A DNA stretch of 64,000 bases from Oscillatoria sp. SIO1A7. GTDB lineage: Bacteria > Cyanobacteriota > Cyanobacteriia > Cyanobacteriales > Laspinemataceae. Of this stretch, positions 43,216 through 51,604 are shown one piece after another. A program made the position numbers and the translations under genes. A model generated the notes under the pieces. The model worked only from the letters and a program-made list of their open reading frames with translations. It did not search any database and was not told the DNA's origin. Where the stretch lies: the NCBI GenBank assembly GCA_010672965.1, contig JAAHFN010000017.1:1-64000 (forward strand), in the 5' to 3' direction. The stretch's first letter is position 1; each line of letters starts with the position of its first letter.

Positions 43216-45186
43216 TTACAAATCTTTGGGCTCCTCCTCATACCCAGTTGGAGCGAAAAAGCGATCGCGCAAGCCATCTATCCTTCCTGGGGCCAGTTGC
43301 GATAAGGTAATGAAACCAACTGTACCGCTAACCAAAGCTACAGCCAGCAACTTCAGAGCAGTAACCCATCGAGGTGTTTTGCGGCGACGGGGGGTTTGCT
43401 TCTGCTTTCCCGAATCCCGATGAGAATCCGGGCGAGGCAATTGCTCTGGATTTTCGCTTTCTTCTAGATCTTCATCTCCATATAATAAAGACGCAGACGC
43501 CTCGGACATTTCTTCTTCTAAAAGCCCGATTTCCGGTAATTGGTTGGGATCGAACAGTACCAGCTTTTCGGGAGAGACTCGACAGCGCATAAGCACAGCA
43601 GATATATTGTCGTGGCCGTTCTTTTCATTGGCCAAGTCAATCAATCCCTGCACGGCTTCCTCTAGAGATATTTCTTCCGCCAGTACCGCCGGCGCAAAGT
43701 CTTGCCAAGATTTCTCTACTAAATCGTTATCGCTCAAACCGTCAGAACATAGGAGCAGCAGACCATCTTCTTCGATAATCAAGCGCTGGATATTGACTCG
43801 GAGAAATTCGCCATCTTTTGTACCTAGGGCTCTGGTTAGGGCTCCAGCATCCTGCCGCTGTAAGGCTTTGCGATAGAAGCTTCGCCCCAAGTACGTCTCC
43901 CGCGTTGCTATGTCATCATCTATCGTCAACTGCTGGCAGCAATCTGCGCTCAGCCAGTAGGCGCGACTATCGCCGACATTAACTAGATAGAGTTCGTGGC
44001 TGTTAGGGATTTCTTGAGTTTTTTGGGACAACTGTAGCGCCATGACTAGGGTCGTGCCCATGCGCTGTCGGGAGGATCTTCCTTGAGAGTCGTTTTGCTG
44101 GGCAATAGTATTGTTGGCTATTCTGGCGATCGCCGCCAGTTGTTCTATCACATCTTTTGGCGGGCTAATTTCCGACTGATAGGCGAATTCATTCACCAGG
44201 GCTTTTACTGCCAGCTTTATAGTTTGAAGCGCCAGCCGACTGGCCACCTCCCCCCCTTCATGGCCTCCCACTCCATCGCAAACGATCGCCAAGCGTCCTA
44301 TCAAGGGGTCTTGGTTTCTCCGTCCCGGTTTCGGTATGTCTTCTGCGGTGGGATAGCAGGCATCTTCATTGTGAGCCCGCGTACCCGCATCCGTAGCCCC
44401 AGCTACCCGCAAGTTCAAAGGCATTCGAGCCGCAACCTCTAGCAAAACTTGATTTACCCGCTCGGCGATCGCTTCTATATTCGCATCCGGCCGGCGCATT
44501 TGTTTGCCTATTTCCTGGAGGCGATCGCTAGCCGACCCGCTCCCCCTACCCGTCCAAGTCAACCAGTTATATCCCAAGTCCTGCAAGTCCGGCTGGGCAA
44601 TCAAACCAGCATCTCCATATAATTCCCGCAGCCAGACTCGCCATCCTTGCACCCGAATGTTATCTGCCTTCAGCAAGCTCGAAGCTACTCCCATCTGTGC
44701 TAAAGGCGTCCATAAAGAAAGTATCTGCCAAAGCCAATAGACTTGGCGCGCCGGACTTGCCGTCGGCCATACTTCTAGCATTGCCGGATAGAGCTGGCCA
44801 GTTCTCGCATCCACCGGCACGTTTTCTAGCAACAGCAATTGGTCTTGATTCGGCTCTTCTCCTATGGCGCAAAATCCGTAAGCTTGGGGCAGGTGTAGTT
44901 TTTGGGGATGCAATCGCAAATACGGTGCGATTTCTTCCCCAGGCTCTTCGGGAGCTAGGGGCGGCTCTCCAGGTTTGGTATCCAGCCAAATTTGTGGGGC
45001 AACCGTCCAGTAGCGATCGCCTATATACTGACCCGCAGGAATCCCCGCCGCCGCCGACCCCACTGCCCACAAATGGCGATAGAGCAGGGGAGTTTGGCAA
45101 CTAGCACAAAATCTTTCTCCCAAAGGATTAACGGGATCTGGACAGTTGGGATTGGTGCAATAAATTGTCGCCCTGGAACTGCTCAT
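43216..45186 (-). CDS. PP2C-type protein phosphatase with zinc-ribbon N terminus
   Basis: This is a 656-residue protein. The N terminus has a CTNPNCPDPVNPLGERFCASC ribbon followed by a PLLYRHLW segment that cyanobacterial Ser/Thr kinases and phosphatases share. A kinase-like inactive domain probably spans residues 40-240. The PP2C domain (about 258-515) has GATDAGTRAHNEDA, the metal-binding IVCDGVGGHEGGEVAS, GDSRAYWL, and LLLCSDGLSDNDLVE, with metal ligands intact. The C-terminal 140 residues hold an acidic linker, a KQKQTPRRRKTPRW basic run and one membrane helix (TALKLLAVALVSGTVGFITL). It removes phosphate from Ser/Thr proteins at the membrane. Confidence 0.88.
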   Translation of the reverse strand: MSSSRATIYCTNPNCPDPVNPLGERFCASCQTPLLYRHLWAVGSAAAGIPAGQYIGDRYWTVAPQIWLDTKPGEPPLAPEEPGEEIAPYLRLHPQKLHLPQAYGFCAIGEEPNQDQLLLLENVPVDARTGQLYPAMLEVWPTASPARQVYWLWQILSLWTPLAQMGVASSLLKADNIRVQGWRVWLRELYGDAGLIAQPDLQDLGYNWLTWTGRGSGSASDRLQEIGKQMRRPDANIEAIAERVNQVLLEVAARMPLNLRVAGATDAGTRAHNEDACYPTAEDIPKPGRRNQDPLIGRLAIVCDGVGGHEGGEVASRLALQTIKLAVKALVNEFAYQSEISPPKDVIEQLAAIARIANNTIAQQNDSQGRSSRQRMGTTLVMALQLSQKTQEIPNSHELYLVNVGDSRAYWLSADCCQQLTIDDDIATRETYLGRSFYRKALQRQDAGALTRALGTKDGEFLRVNIQRLIIEEDGLLLLCSDGLSDNDLVEKSWQDFAPAVLAEEISLEEAVQGLIDLANEKNGHDNISAVLMRCRVSPEKLVLFDPNQLPEIGLLEEEMSEASASLLYGDEDLEESENPEQLPRPDSHRDSGKQKQTPRRRKTPRWVTALKLLAVALVSGTVGFITLSQLAPGRIDGLRDRFFAPTGYEEEPKDL

Positions 45187-45659
45187 AAAGCTTAATCGTT
45201 TCTTTACCGGGAATCTCCCTACAATATAGCAGTAAGCTATCAGCAGTCAGCAGTCAGCTAAAGTCCTGTCATACGCACACATGAGCGCTGTGTGACTGTC
45301 CGCTCCCAAGGTCGGTAGTGCAATAGAAGCAGGTTTAACCAATTTTAGCAATCGTTATCCGCCACGGCGCGCTACCTGGATTCGCTAAAGCAACGATTGC
45401 TAATTGCTCACTTGTATTAAACTGCTCTATTACCAGAATCTCTCTTACCCGATTTGTAAGATTTGCAAGGGGCGATCGCGCTTCTTAGAAACCCGGTTTT
45501 TCCCAACAAACGGGTTTCTGACCCACTGGCTTCTTATAAAATCCCCACACTCCCCCCTCTCCCCGCACTCCCCCCTCTCCCCAGACTCTATAAGCAGGCA
45601 ATCGGGCCTCTTGAATTATGGGGCATATCAAAAAAATAAAAAAAATTTTTGAAAAAGGG

Positions 45660-45687
45660 TTGACAATTTAAAAAATGGTGTTATAGT
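45660..45687 (+). promoter_or_regulatory. Sigma-70-type promoter
   Basis: A consensus -35 TTGACA (45660-45665) and -10 TATAGT (45682-45687) are separated by 16 bases. It lies 68 bases before a small open frame at 45755. AT-rich sequence upstream (AAAAAATAAAAAAAATTTTT) resembles an UP element. Confidence 0.7.
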
Positions 45688-45754
45688 AAAAATGTGCTAG
45701 AAAAAGCAAGACAAGATACGTCCCCCTATCTAACCAAAAATTGGGATTAAGTAG

Positions 45755-45985
45755 ATGAGCGAATACCAAGGGTCCTTAGATGACCTGAAGATTAATACTT
45801 ACAGAGATCCGCGCGATCGCAAATGGTCTTGTACGCGCCATGAAGCTTTCGTCCTGGGCTGTACCTACAAAAACACCGAAGGACGAACCTACTATAAGAT
45901 GATGCAGGATTGCCCCCTGACTCTCTCTGCAATGCCAGAGAGCGGTGGAAAGATTATTGAAATCAATATGCTCATATCGCCCTAG
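45755..45985 (+). CDS. Small hypothetical protein
   Basis: This is a 76-residue soluble protein (MSEYQGSLDDLKINTYRDP...) with Cys residues at SCTRHEAFVLGCTYKN and a DCPLTLSAMPESGGKIIE tail. I do not recognise a family. A consensus promoter lies upstream, which supports real expression. The ribosome-binding site is weak (GGATTAAGTAG). A family B inverted repeat follows at about 46077-46110. It precedes the triplicated nuclease genes but may be unrelated. Confidence 0.6.
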   Translation: MSEYQGSLDDLKINTYRDPRDRKWSCTRHEAFVLGCTYKNTEGRTYYKMMQDCPLTLSAMPESGGKIIEINMLISP

Positions 45986-46159
45986 GCTCTGTTGGGACAG
46001 GCATCTCGCTTGTCCCCAGGGCTTTATTTGAATGTAGAAGAGACTTTTCTTTGAGTGAGAACAGTCTCCGGTGTCCCCCGTAGGACAGGCAAGATGCCTA
46101 TCCTACGGCCGGGACGCCTATCTTATACCACCTAGTTATAGTGAGTTTAGGAGCATCTA

Positions 46160-47158
46160 ATGACCCCTAAAAAAAAGAAAAAGACCAATGCCGATTTCGA
46201 CAATACCTGGAAAGAAGCCCTACGGCTCTATTTCCAAGCCTTCTTGCTTTTCTTCTTTCCCAAAGCCCACGATATAATCGACTGGAGTCGGCAGCATATC
46301 TCCCTAGAAAGCGAAATGCAGCAAATGACCGGAGAATCCGAAGCAGCCAAGCGCATTACCGACAAACTCTTCCAAGTTTGGCTCCTTGATGGCGAGGAGG
46401 CTTGGATTTTGATTCATATCGAAATCCAGAGCCAATACGAGGCCGATTTTGTCGATCGCATTCACTACTACAATTGTCTGGCAAGGGGGCAATACGAGCG
46501 TCGGGTAATAAGTTTAGTTATCTTGGGAGATGAGAGCAAATCTTGGCGACCGCGTAACTATAAAGATACTGAGTTTGACGGGGAACACGAATTCACCATG
46601 AAATTTCCCATCGCCAAGCTGGTGGATTACGAATCTCGCTGGGAGGAGCTAGAGGCCAGCACCAATCCATTTGCAATAATGGTAATGGCGCATCTGAAGA
46701 CTAAGGCCACCCAGGGGCTACCCCAAGAGCGCCTTCGTTGGAAGCGCATATTGGCCCGCAGCTTGTTTGAAAAGGGCTATTCTGCCGAAGAAATACGGCG
46801 GCAGTTTCAGTTAATCGACCGGATGATGGCTCTGCCAAAGCCAATTCAGCGGAATTTTAAAACAGAGATGGAACGCTACCAGGAGGAAAAAGAAATGCGT
46901 TTTATGAGTCAGATAGAATTAATGGCTATGGAGGATGGCATAGAAGAAGGTAAAAAGCAAGGATTCTTGGAGGCTCTCCGAGAGAATGCGCTAGATATTC
47001 TGCAGAAGCGCTTTTCCGAGGTTCCGCCGGAGCTGACTTCAAAACTTAACAGCTTGTCCGATGCCAGTTCTTTGAAAGAGCTAATGCTTCAAGCCGTTGA
47101 TATTAGTTCCTTGGCGGAGTTCGAGCAATTACTCGAATCCGACGAAGAGGCTAATTAA
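46160..47158 (+). CDS. Rpn/DUF4351-type PD-(D/E)XK nuclease, copy 1
   Basis: This is a 332-residue protein of the Rpn-like group of transposase-related nucleases. The N terminus is a basic MTPKKKKKTN run. The nuclease core DKLFQVWLLDGEEAWILIHIEIQSQYEADF gives the D...ExQ pattern. The C-terminal 60 residues (LRENALDILQKRFSEVPPELTSKLNSLSD...) form the DUF4351 helical domain that often ends cyanobacterial members. Rpn relatives promote recombination, and some are linked to defence. Copies 2 and 3 follow at a period of 1,233 bases. This copy differs from the others in the middle (residues about 75-150: LLDGEEAW, ARGQYERRVISLVIL) and shares its C-terminal half with copy 2 exactly. It may be the ancestral left copy. 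Confidence 0.85.
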   Translation: MTPKKKKKTNADFDNTWKEALRLYFQAFLLFFFPKAHDIIDWSRQHISLESEMQQMTGESEAAKRITDKLFQVWLLDGEEAWILIHIEIQSQYEADFVDRIHYYNCLARGQYERRVISLVILGDESKSWRPRNYKDTEFDGEHEFTMKFPIAKLVDYESRWEELEASTNPFAIMVMAHLKTKATQGLPQERLRWKRILARSLFEKGYSAEEIRRQFQLIDRMMALPKPIQRNFKTEMERYQEEKEMRFMSQIELMAMEDGIEEGKKQGFLEALRENALDILQKRFSEVPPELTSKLNSLSDASSLKELMLQAVDISSLAEFEQLLESDEEAN

Positions 47159-47392
47159 TTAATAGCAGTTAGCGGTCAGCGGTCAGCGGTCAGCTTGTAG
47201 GGGCGCTTCGCGAAGCGCCCCTACCTCGGCAGCAGATGGGTAGCGATCGCAGCTCTCTTATGTATTAGAAACCCGGGGTTCCAAAAACCCGGGTTTCTGG
47301 AAACAAATTAAACTCAAAAAAATATTTTTAAATATTGCAATATTTAAAAATATTTGCTGCCAACTTGCTAGAATAGTTTTTAGAAGCATCTA

Positions 47393-48391
47393 ATGACCCC
47401 TAAGAAAAAGAAAAAGACCAATGCCGACTTCGACAATACCTGGAAAGAAGCCCTACGACTCTATTTCCAAGCCTTCCTACTTTTCTTCTTTCCCACAGTC
47501 CACGATATAATCGACTGGAATCGGCAGCATATCTCCCTAGAAAGCGAAATGCAGCAAATGACCGGAGAATCCGAAGCAGCCAAGCGCATTACCGATAAGT
47601 TGTTCCAAGTTTGGCTTCGTAGCGGTGAACCGGCTTGGATTTTGATTCATATCGAAATTCAGAGCCAATACGAGGCCGATTTTGCCGATCGCATTTACTA
47701 CTACAACTGCTTGGCGGTGGGGCAATACGGGCGGCCGGTTATCAGCGTAGCTATCCTGGGAGATGAGATCGAGTCTTGGCGACCGCGTAACTATCAATAT
47801 ACTGAGGCTCAGGGGGATTACGAAATGAAGATGAAATTTCCCATCGCCAAGCTGGTGGATTACGAATCTCGCTGGGAGGAGCTAGAGGCCAGCACCAATC
47901 CATTTGCAATAATGGTAATGGCGCATCTGAAGACTAAGGCCACCCAGGGGCTACCCCAAGAGCGCCTTCGTTGGAAGCGCATATTGGCCCGCAGCTTGTT
48001 TGAAAAGGGCTATTCTGCCGAAGAAATACGGCGGCAGTTTCAGTTAATCGACCGGATGATGGCTCTGCCAAAGCCAATTCAGCGGAATTTTAAAACAGAG
48101 ATGGAACGCTACCAGGAGGAAAAAGAAATGCGTTTTATGAGTCAGATAGAATTAATGGCTATGGAGGATGGCATAGAAGAAGGTAAAAAGCAAGGATTCT
48201 TGGAGGCTCTCCGAGAGAATGCGCTAGATATTCTGCAGAAGCGCTTTTCCGAGGTTCCGCCGGAGCTGACTTCAAAACTTAACAGCTTGTCCGATGCCAG
48301 TTCTTTGAAAGAGCTAATGCTTCAAGCCGTTGATATTAGTTCCTTGGCGGAGTTCGAGCAATTACTCGAATCCGACGAAGAGGCTAATTAA
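47393..48391 (+). CDS. Rpn/DUF4351-type PD-(D/E)XK nuclease, copy 2 (recombinant)
   Basis: This 332-residue protein has the same domain order as copy 1. Its first half equals copy 3 and its second half equals copy 1. Copy 1 and copy 2 are identical from 47831 on, while copy 2 and copy 3 stay identical until a single T/G difference at 47968 (copy 3: 49201). The crossover therefore lies within 47831-47967. The spacer after it (48392-48625) is identical to the spacer after copy 1. The upstream spacer holds an AAATATTTTTAAATATTG palindrome and GAAACCCGG inverted repeats. All nuclease residues are kept. Confidence 0.85.
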   Translation: MTPKKKKKTNADFDNTWKEALRLYFQAFLLFFFPTVHDIIDWNRQHISLESEMQQMTGESEAAKRITDKLFQVWLRSGEPAWILIHIEIQSQYEADFADRIYYYNCLAVGQYGRPVISVAILGDEIESWRPRNYQYTEAQGDYEMKMKFPIAKLVDYESRWEELEASTNPFAIMVMAHLKTKATQGLPQERLRWKRILARSLFEKGYSAEEIRRQFQLIDRMMALPKPIQRNFKTEMERYQEEKEMRFMSQIELMAMEDGIEEGKKQGFLEALRENALDILQKRFSEVPPELTSKLNSLSDASSLKELMLQAVDISSLAEFEQLLESDEEAN

Positions 48392-48625
48392 TTAATAGCA
48401 GTTAGCGGTCAGCGGTCAGCGGTCAGCTTGTAGGGGCGCTTCGCGAAGCGCCCCTACCTCGGCAGCAGATGGGTAGCGATCGCAGCTCTCTTATGTATTA
48501 GAAACCCGGGGTTCCAAAAACCCGGGTTTCTGGAAACAAATTAAACTCAAAAAAATATTTTTAAATATTGCAATATTTAAAAATATTTGCTGCCAACTTG
48601 CTAGAATAGTTTTTAGAAGCATCTA

Positions 48626-49624
48626 ATGACCCCTAAGAAAAAGAAAAAGACCAATGCCGACTTCGACAATACCTGGAAAGAAGCCCTACGACTCTATTTC
48701 CAAGCCTTCCTACTTTTCTTCTTTCCCACAGTCCACGATATAATCGACTGGAATCGGCAGCATATCTCCCTAGAAAGCGAAATGCAGCAAATGACCGGAG
48801 AATCCGAAGCAGCCAAGCGCATTACCGATAAGTTGTTCCAAGTTTGGCTTCGTAGCGGTGAACCGGCTTGGATTTTGATTCATATCGAAATTCAGAGCCA
48901 ATACGAGGCCGATTTTGCCGATCGCATTTACTACTACAACTGCTTGGCGGTGGGGCAATACGGGCGGCCGGTTATCAGCGTAGCTATCCTGGGAGATGAG
49001 ATCGAGTCTTGGCGACCGCGTAACTATCAATATACTGAGGCTCAGGGGGATTACGAAATGAAGATGAAATTTCCCATCGCCAAGCTGGTGGATTACGAAT
49101 CTCGCTGGGAGGAGCTAGAGGCCAGCACCAATCCATTTGCAATAATGGTAATGGCGCATCTGAAGACTAAGGCCACCCAGGGGCTACCCCAAGAGCGCCT
49201 GCGTTGGAAGCGCATATTGGCCCGCAGCTTGTTTGAAAAGGGCTATTCTGCCGAAGAAATACGGCGGCAGTTTCAGTTAATCGACCGGATGATGGCTCTG
49301 CCAAAGCCAGTTCAGCGGAATTTTAAAACAGAAATGGAACGCTACCAGGAGGAAAAAGAAATGCGTTTTATGAGTCAGATCGAATTAATGGCTATGGAGG
49401 ATGGCATTGAGGAAGGAATTCAGCGAGGAATCCTGCAAACTCTCCGAGAGAATGCGCTAGATATTCTGCAGAAGCGCTTTTCCGAAGTTCCGCCCGAGCT
49501 GACTTCAAAACTTAATAGCTTGTCCGATGCCAGTTCTTTGAAAGAGCTAATGCTTCAAGCCATTGATATTAGTTCCTTGGCGGAGTTCGAGCAACTACTC
49601 GAATCGGGCGAAGAGGCTAATTAA
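48626..49624 (+). CDS. Rpn/DUF4351-type PD-(D/E)XK nuclease, copy 3
   Basis: This is a 332-residue protein of the same family. It is identical to copy 2 up to about residue 190 and then diverges slightly in the C-terminal half (KPVQRN for KPIQRN; EEGIQRGILQTLREN for EEGKKQGFLEALREN; QAIDISS; ESGEEAN). The nuclease pattern ExQ is intact. It is the right-hand parent of the unequal crossover. It is followed by tandem copies of a 28-base palindrome. Confidence 0.85.
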   Translation: MTPKKKKKTNADFDNTWKEALRLYFQAFLLFFFPTVHDIIDWNRQHISLESEMQQMTGESEAAKRITDKLFQVWLRSGEPAWILIHIEIQSQYEADFADRIYYYNCLAVGQYGRPVISVAILGDEIESWRPRNYQYTEAQGDYEMKMKFPIAKLVDYESRWEELEASTNPFAIMVMAHLKTKATQGLPQERLRWKRILARSLFEKGYSAEEIRRQFQLIDRMMALPKPVQRNFKTEMERYQEEKEMRFMSQIELMAMEDGIEEGIQRGILQTLRENALDILQKRFSEVPPELTSKLNSLSDASSLKELMLQAIDISSLAEFEQLLESGEEAN

Positions 49625-49660
49625 TTAATAGCAGTCAGCGGTCAGCGGTCAGCGGTCAGC

Positions 49661-49885
49661 TTGTAGGGGCGCTTCGCGAAGCGCCCCTACCTCGGTAGCA
49701 GACAAGTAGCGATCGCAACCTGTAGCAGATAAACAGCGATCGCCCTTCGCCAGTTAGCTTGTAGGGGCGCTTCGCGAAGCGCCCCTACCTCGGTAGCAGA
49801 CAAGTAGCGATCGCCCTTCGCCAGTTAGCTTGTAGGGGCGCTTCGCGAAGCGCCCCTACCTCGGTAGCAGACAAGTAGCGATCGC
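49661..49885. repeat. Tandem perfect 28-base palindromes
   Basis: A perfect palindrome (GTAGGGGCGCTTCG and its complement) occurs at 49663, 49761 and 49832, separated by AGCAGACAAGTAGCGATCGC units. Single copies follow nuclease copies 1 and 2 at about 47199 and 48432. The units have clearly been amplified only after copy 3. They may act as terminators. Confidence 0.75.
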
Positions 49886-49943
49886 AGTCTTCCTACACAT
49901 ATTAGAACCCCGGTAATTTCTGCAAAACCGGGGTTCTCGCCCA

Positions 49944-50225
49944 CTAATAAACCTCATCGTGCGTTCCGATAGATTCTAAAAGAATTGCTTCTGCATTGTC
50001 ATATTCAACAAACTTGAAAATAATTCGTAAATCATATTCAACGCTACAAGCCCACGACTCCTTAAGCTCTCCTTTCAATTTATGGGTTCGTAATTGTGGG
50101 TGAAATGGGTTCTCATGCAATAATTATAAAGTTTTTTGGATTTTTTCTGCTACTTGGGGATATTTTTTAACGTTTTTTCTGGCCTCCCTAATAAAAGCAT
50201 TGGAACGCAATAATGTAAATGTCAT
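49944..50225 (-). pseudogene. RelE/YafQ-type toxin with in-frame stop
   Basis: A 93-codon frame starts at an ATG that overlaps the antitoxin stop (ATGA). It reads MTFTLLRSNAFIREARKNVK up front and, after codon 34, LLHENPFHPQLRTHKLKG, then SVEYDLRIIFKFVEYD and a C-terminal SIGTHDEVY. These are marks of the RelE/StbE/YafQ mRNA interferase group. Codon 34 is TAA (50124-50126) where relatives have Gln or similar before LLHENP. A single C-to-T change from CAA would explain it. The rest of the frame is undamaged, so the mutation is recent, or a sequencing error. Confidence 0.85.
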
Positions 50226-50437
50226 AAAAGAATTTCCTCCATCAGTTGTTGGGGAGTAGCGGGGTGACATTTACCTTCTGCAAACTCGTTTTGAGCTTCT
50301 CGAACATCTCGAACTCGATCTGCTCTGCGACGATCTCGAAGACGATTTTGTAAAATGCTAATTAAGTCTTCTTGCTCTTCAATAGACAAGCGATCGGCAG
50401 AATCTAAAACTTCTGCAAAGTTTTTTGGCGTCGTCAT
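50222..50437 (-). CDS. Antitoxin of a RelE-type toxin-antitoxin pair
   Basis: This is a 71-residue acidic/basic helical protein (MTTPKNFAEVLDSADRLSIEEQEDLISILQNRLRDRRRADRVRDV...) behind an AAAGGA site. Short proteins with this LSxEEQEDLxxILQNRL pattern are the usual partners of cyanobacterial RelE/YafQ-type toxins. Its stop codon overlaps the toxin start by the ATGA arrangement, which shows translational coupling. The antitoxin frame is intact, while the toxin has a nonsense codon. Confidence 0.82.
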   Translation of the reverse strand: MTTPKNFAEVLDSADRLSIEEQEDLISILQNRLRDRRRADRVRDVREAQNEFAEGKCHPATPQQLMEEILL

Positions 50438-50599
50438 CTTTTTCCTTTCAGCTTAATAAGCGCCAACTCCATTATACCCTCAAGGGGACTTGGGGACTTG
50501 GGGACTTGGGGACAAGCGATCGCACCTCTTCGCCGATCTGAAAAGCTCCTGCTAGGGGGATGTAGGGGATGTAGGGGATGTAGGGAGATGTAGCGCGAT

Positions 50600-51441
50600 G
50601 TAGGGACGTAGGGGCGACAGCATCCCGAGCGACAATCTTTGCTATAAAGTCAACCTATTGTCTTGGGATGCTTCGCCCAAACACCTATGCTTCCCCGAGA
50701 CAACCTTTGTCATAAGGCTACACAACCCAGGGCGAAGCAGGAAAATGTAGGGACGTAGGGGCGACAGCATCCCGAGCGACAATCTTTGCTATAAAGTCAA
50801 CCTATTGTCTTGGGATGCTTCGCCCAAACACCTATGCTTCCCCGAGACAATCTTTGTCATAAGGCTACACAACCCAGGGCGAAGCAGGAAAATGTAGGGA
50901 CGTAGGGGCGACAGCATCCCGAGCGACAATCTTTGCTATAAAGTCAACCTATTGTCTTGGGATGCTTCGCCCAGACACCTATGCTTCCCCGAGACAACCT
51001 TTGTCATAAGGCTACACAACCCAGGGCGAAGCAGGAAAATGTAGGGACGTAGGGGCGACAGCATCCCGAGCGACAATCTTTGCTATAAAGTCAACTTATT
51101 GTCTTGGGATGCTTCGCCCAAACACCTATGCTTCCCCGAGACAACCTTTGTCATAAGGCTACACAACCCAGGGCGAAGCAGGAAAATGTAGGGACGTAGG
51201 GGCGACAGCATCCCAAGCGACAATCTTTGCTATAAAGTCAACTTATTGTCTTGGGATGCAACGCCGAGACCCGCCATGCTTCCCCGAGACAATCTTTGTC
51301 ATAAGGCTACATAACCCAGGGCGAAGCAGGAAAATGTAGGGACGTAGGGGCGACAGCATCCCGAGCGACAATCTTTGCTATAAAGTCAACCTATTGTCTT
51401 GGGATGCTTCGCCCAAACACCTATGCTTCCCCGAGACAACC
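50600..51441. repeat. Tandem array of a 147-bp family C unit, about six copies
   Basis: The unit begins GTAGGGACGTAGGGGCGACAG at 50600, 50747, 50894, 51041, 51188 and 51336, so the period is 147 (once 148). Each unit contains GGGGCGACAGCATCCC, CAATCTTTGCTATAAAGTCA, GGGATGCTTCGCCC, and CATAAGGCTACACAACCC. Copies differ at a few sites (CCTATT or CTTATT; CCCAAACACC or CGCCGAGACCC in unit 5). The sixth unit is cut short at the C-rich tract. The first motif and GGGATGCTTCGCCC make an inverted pair like the dispersed family C. It is non-coding. Confidence 0.9.
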
Positions 51442-51467
51442 GACCTTTGCTCTTCCGACCCCCCACT

Positions 51468-51595
51468 CCCCACACCCCCCACCCCCCCCCCCCCCCCCCC
51501 CACACCCCACACCCCTCCCCCCACACCCCACACCCCACACCCCACACCCCACACCCCACACCCCACACCCCACACCCTACACCCCACACCCTAGC
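51468..51595. repeat. C-rich heptad tract
   Basis: CCCACACC heptads with long C runs, as at 1-180, end 10 bases before the stop of the mscS-type gene. Open frames in it are artefacts. Confidence 0.85.
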
Positions 51596-51604
51596 CCAGC
51601 CAGT

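Noticed and set aside
50600-51441. CRISPR-like array
   Set aside because: The units of 147 bases are nearly identical throughout, with no short repeat alternating with unique spacers and no cas genes nearby.
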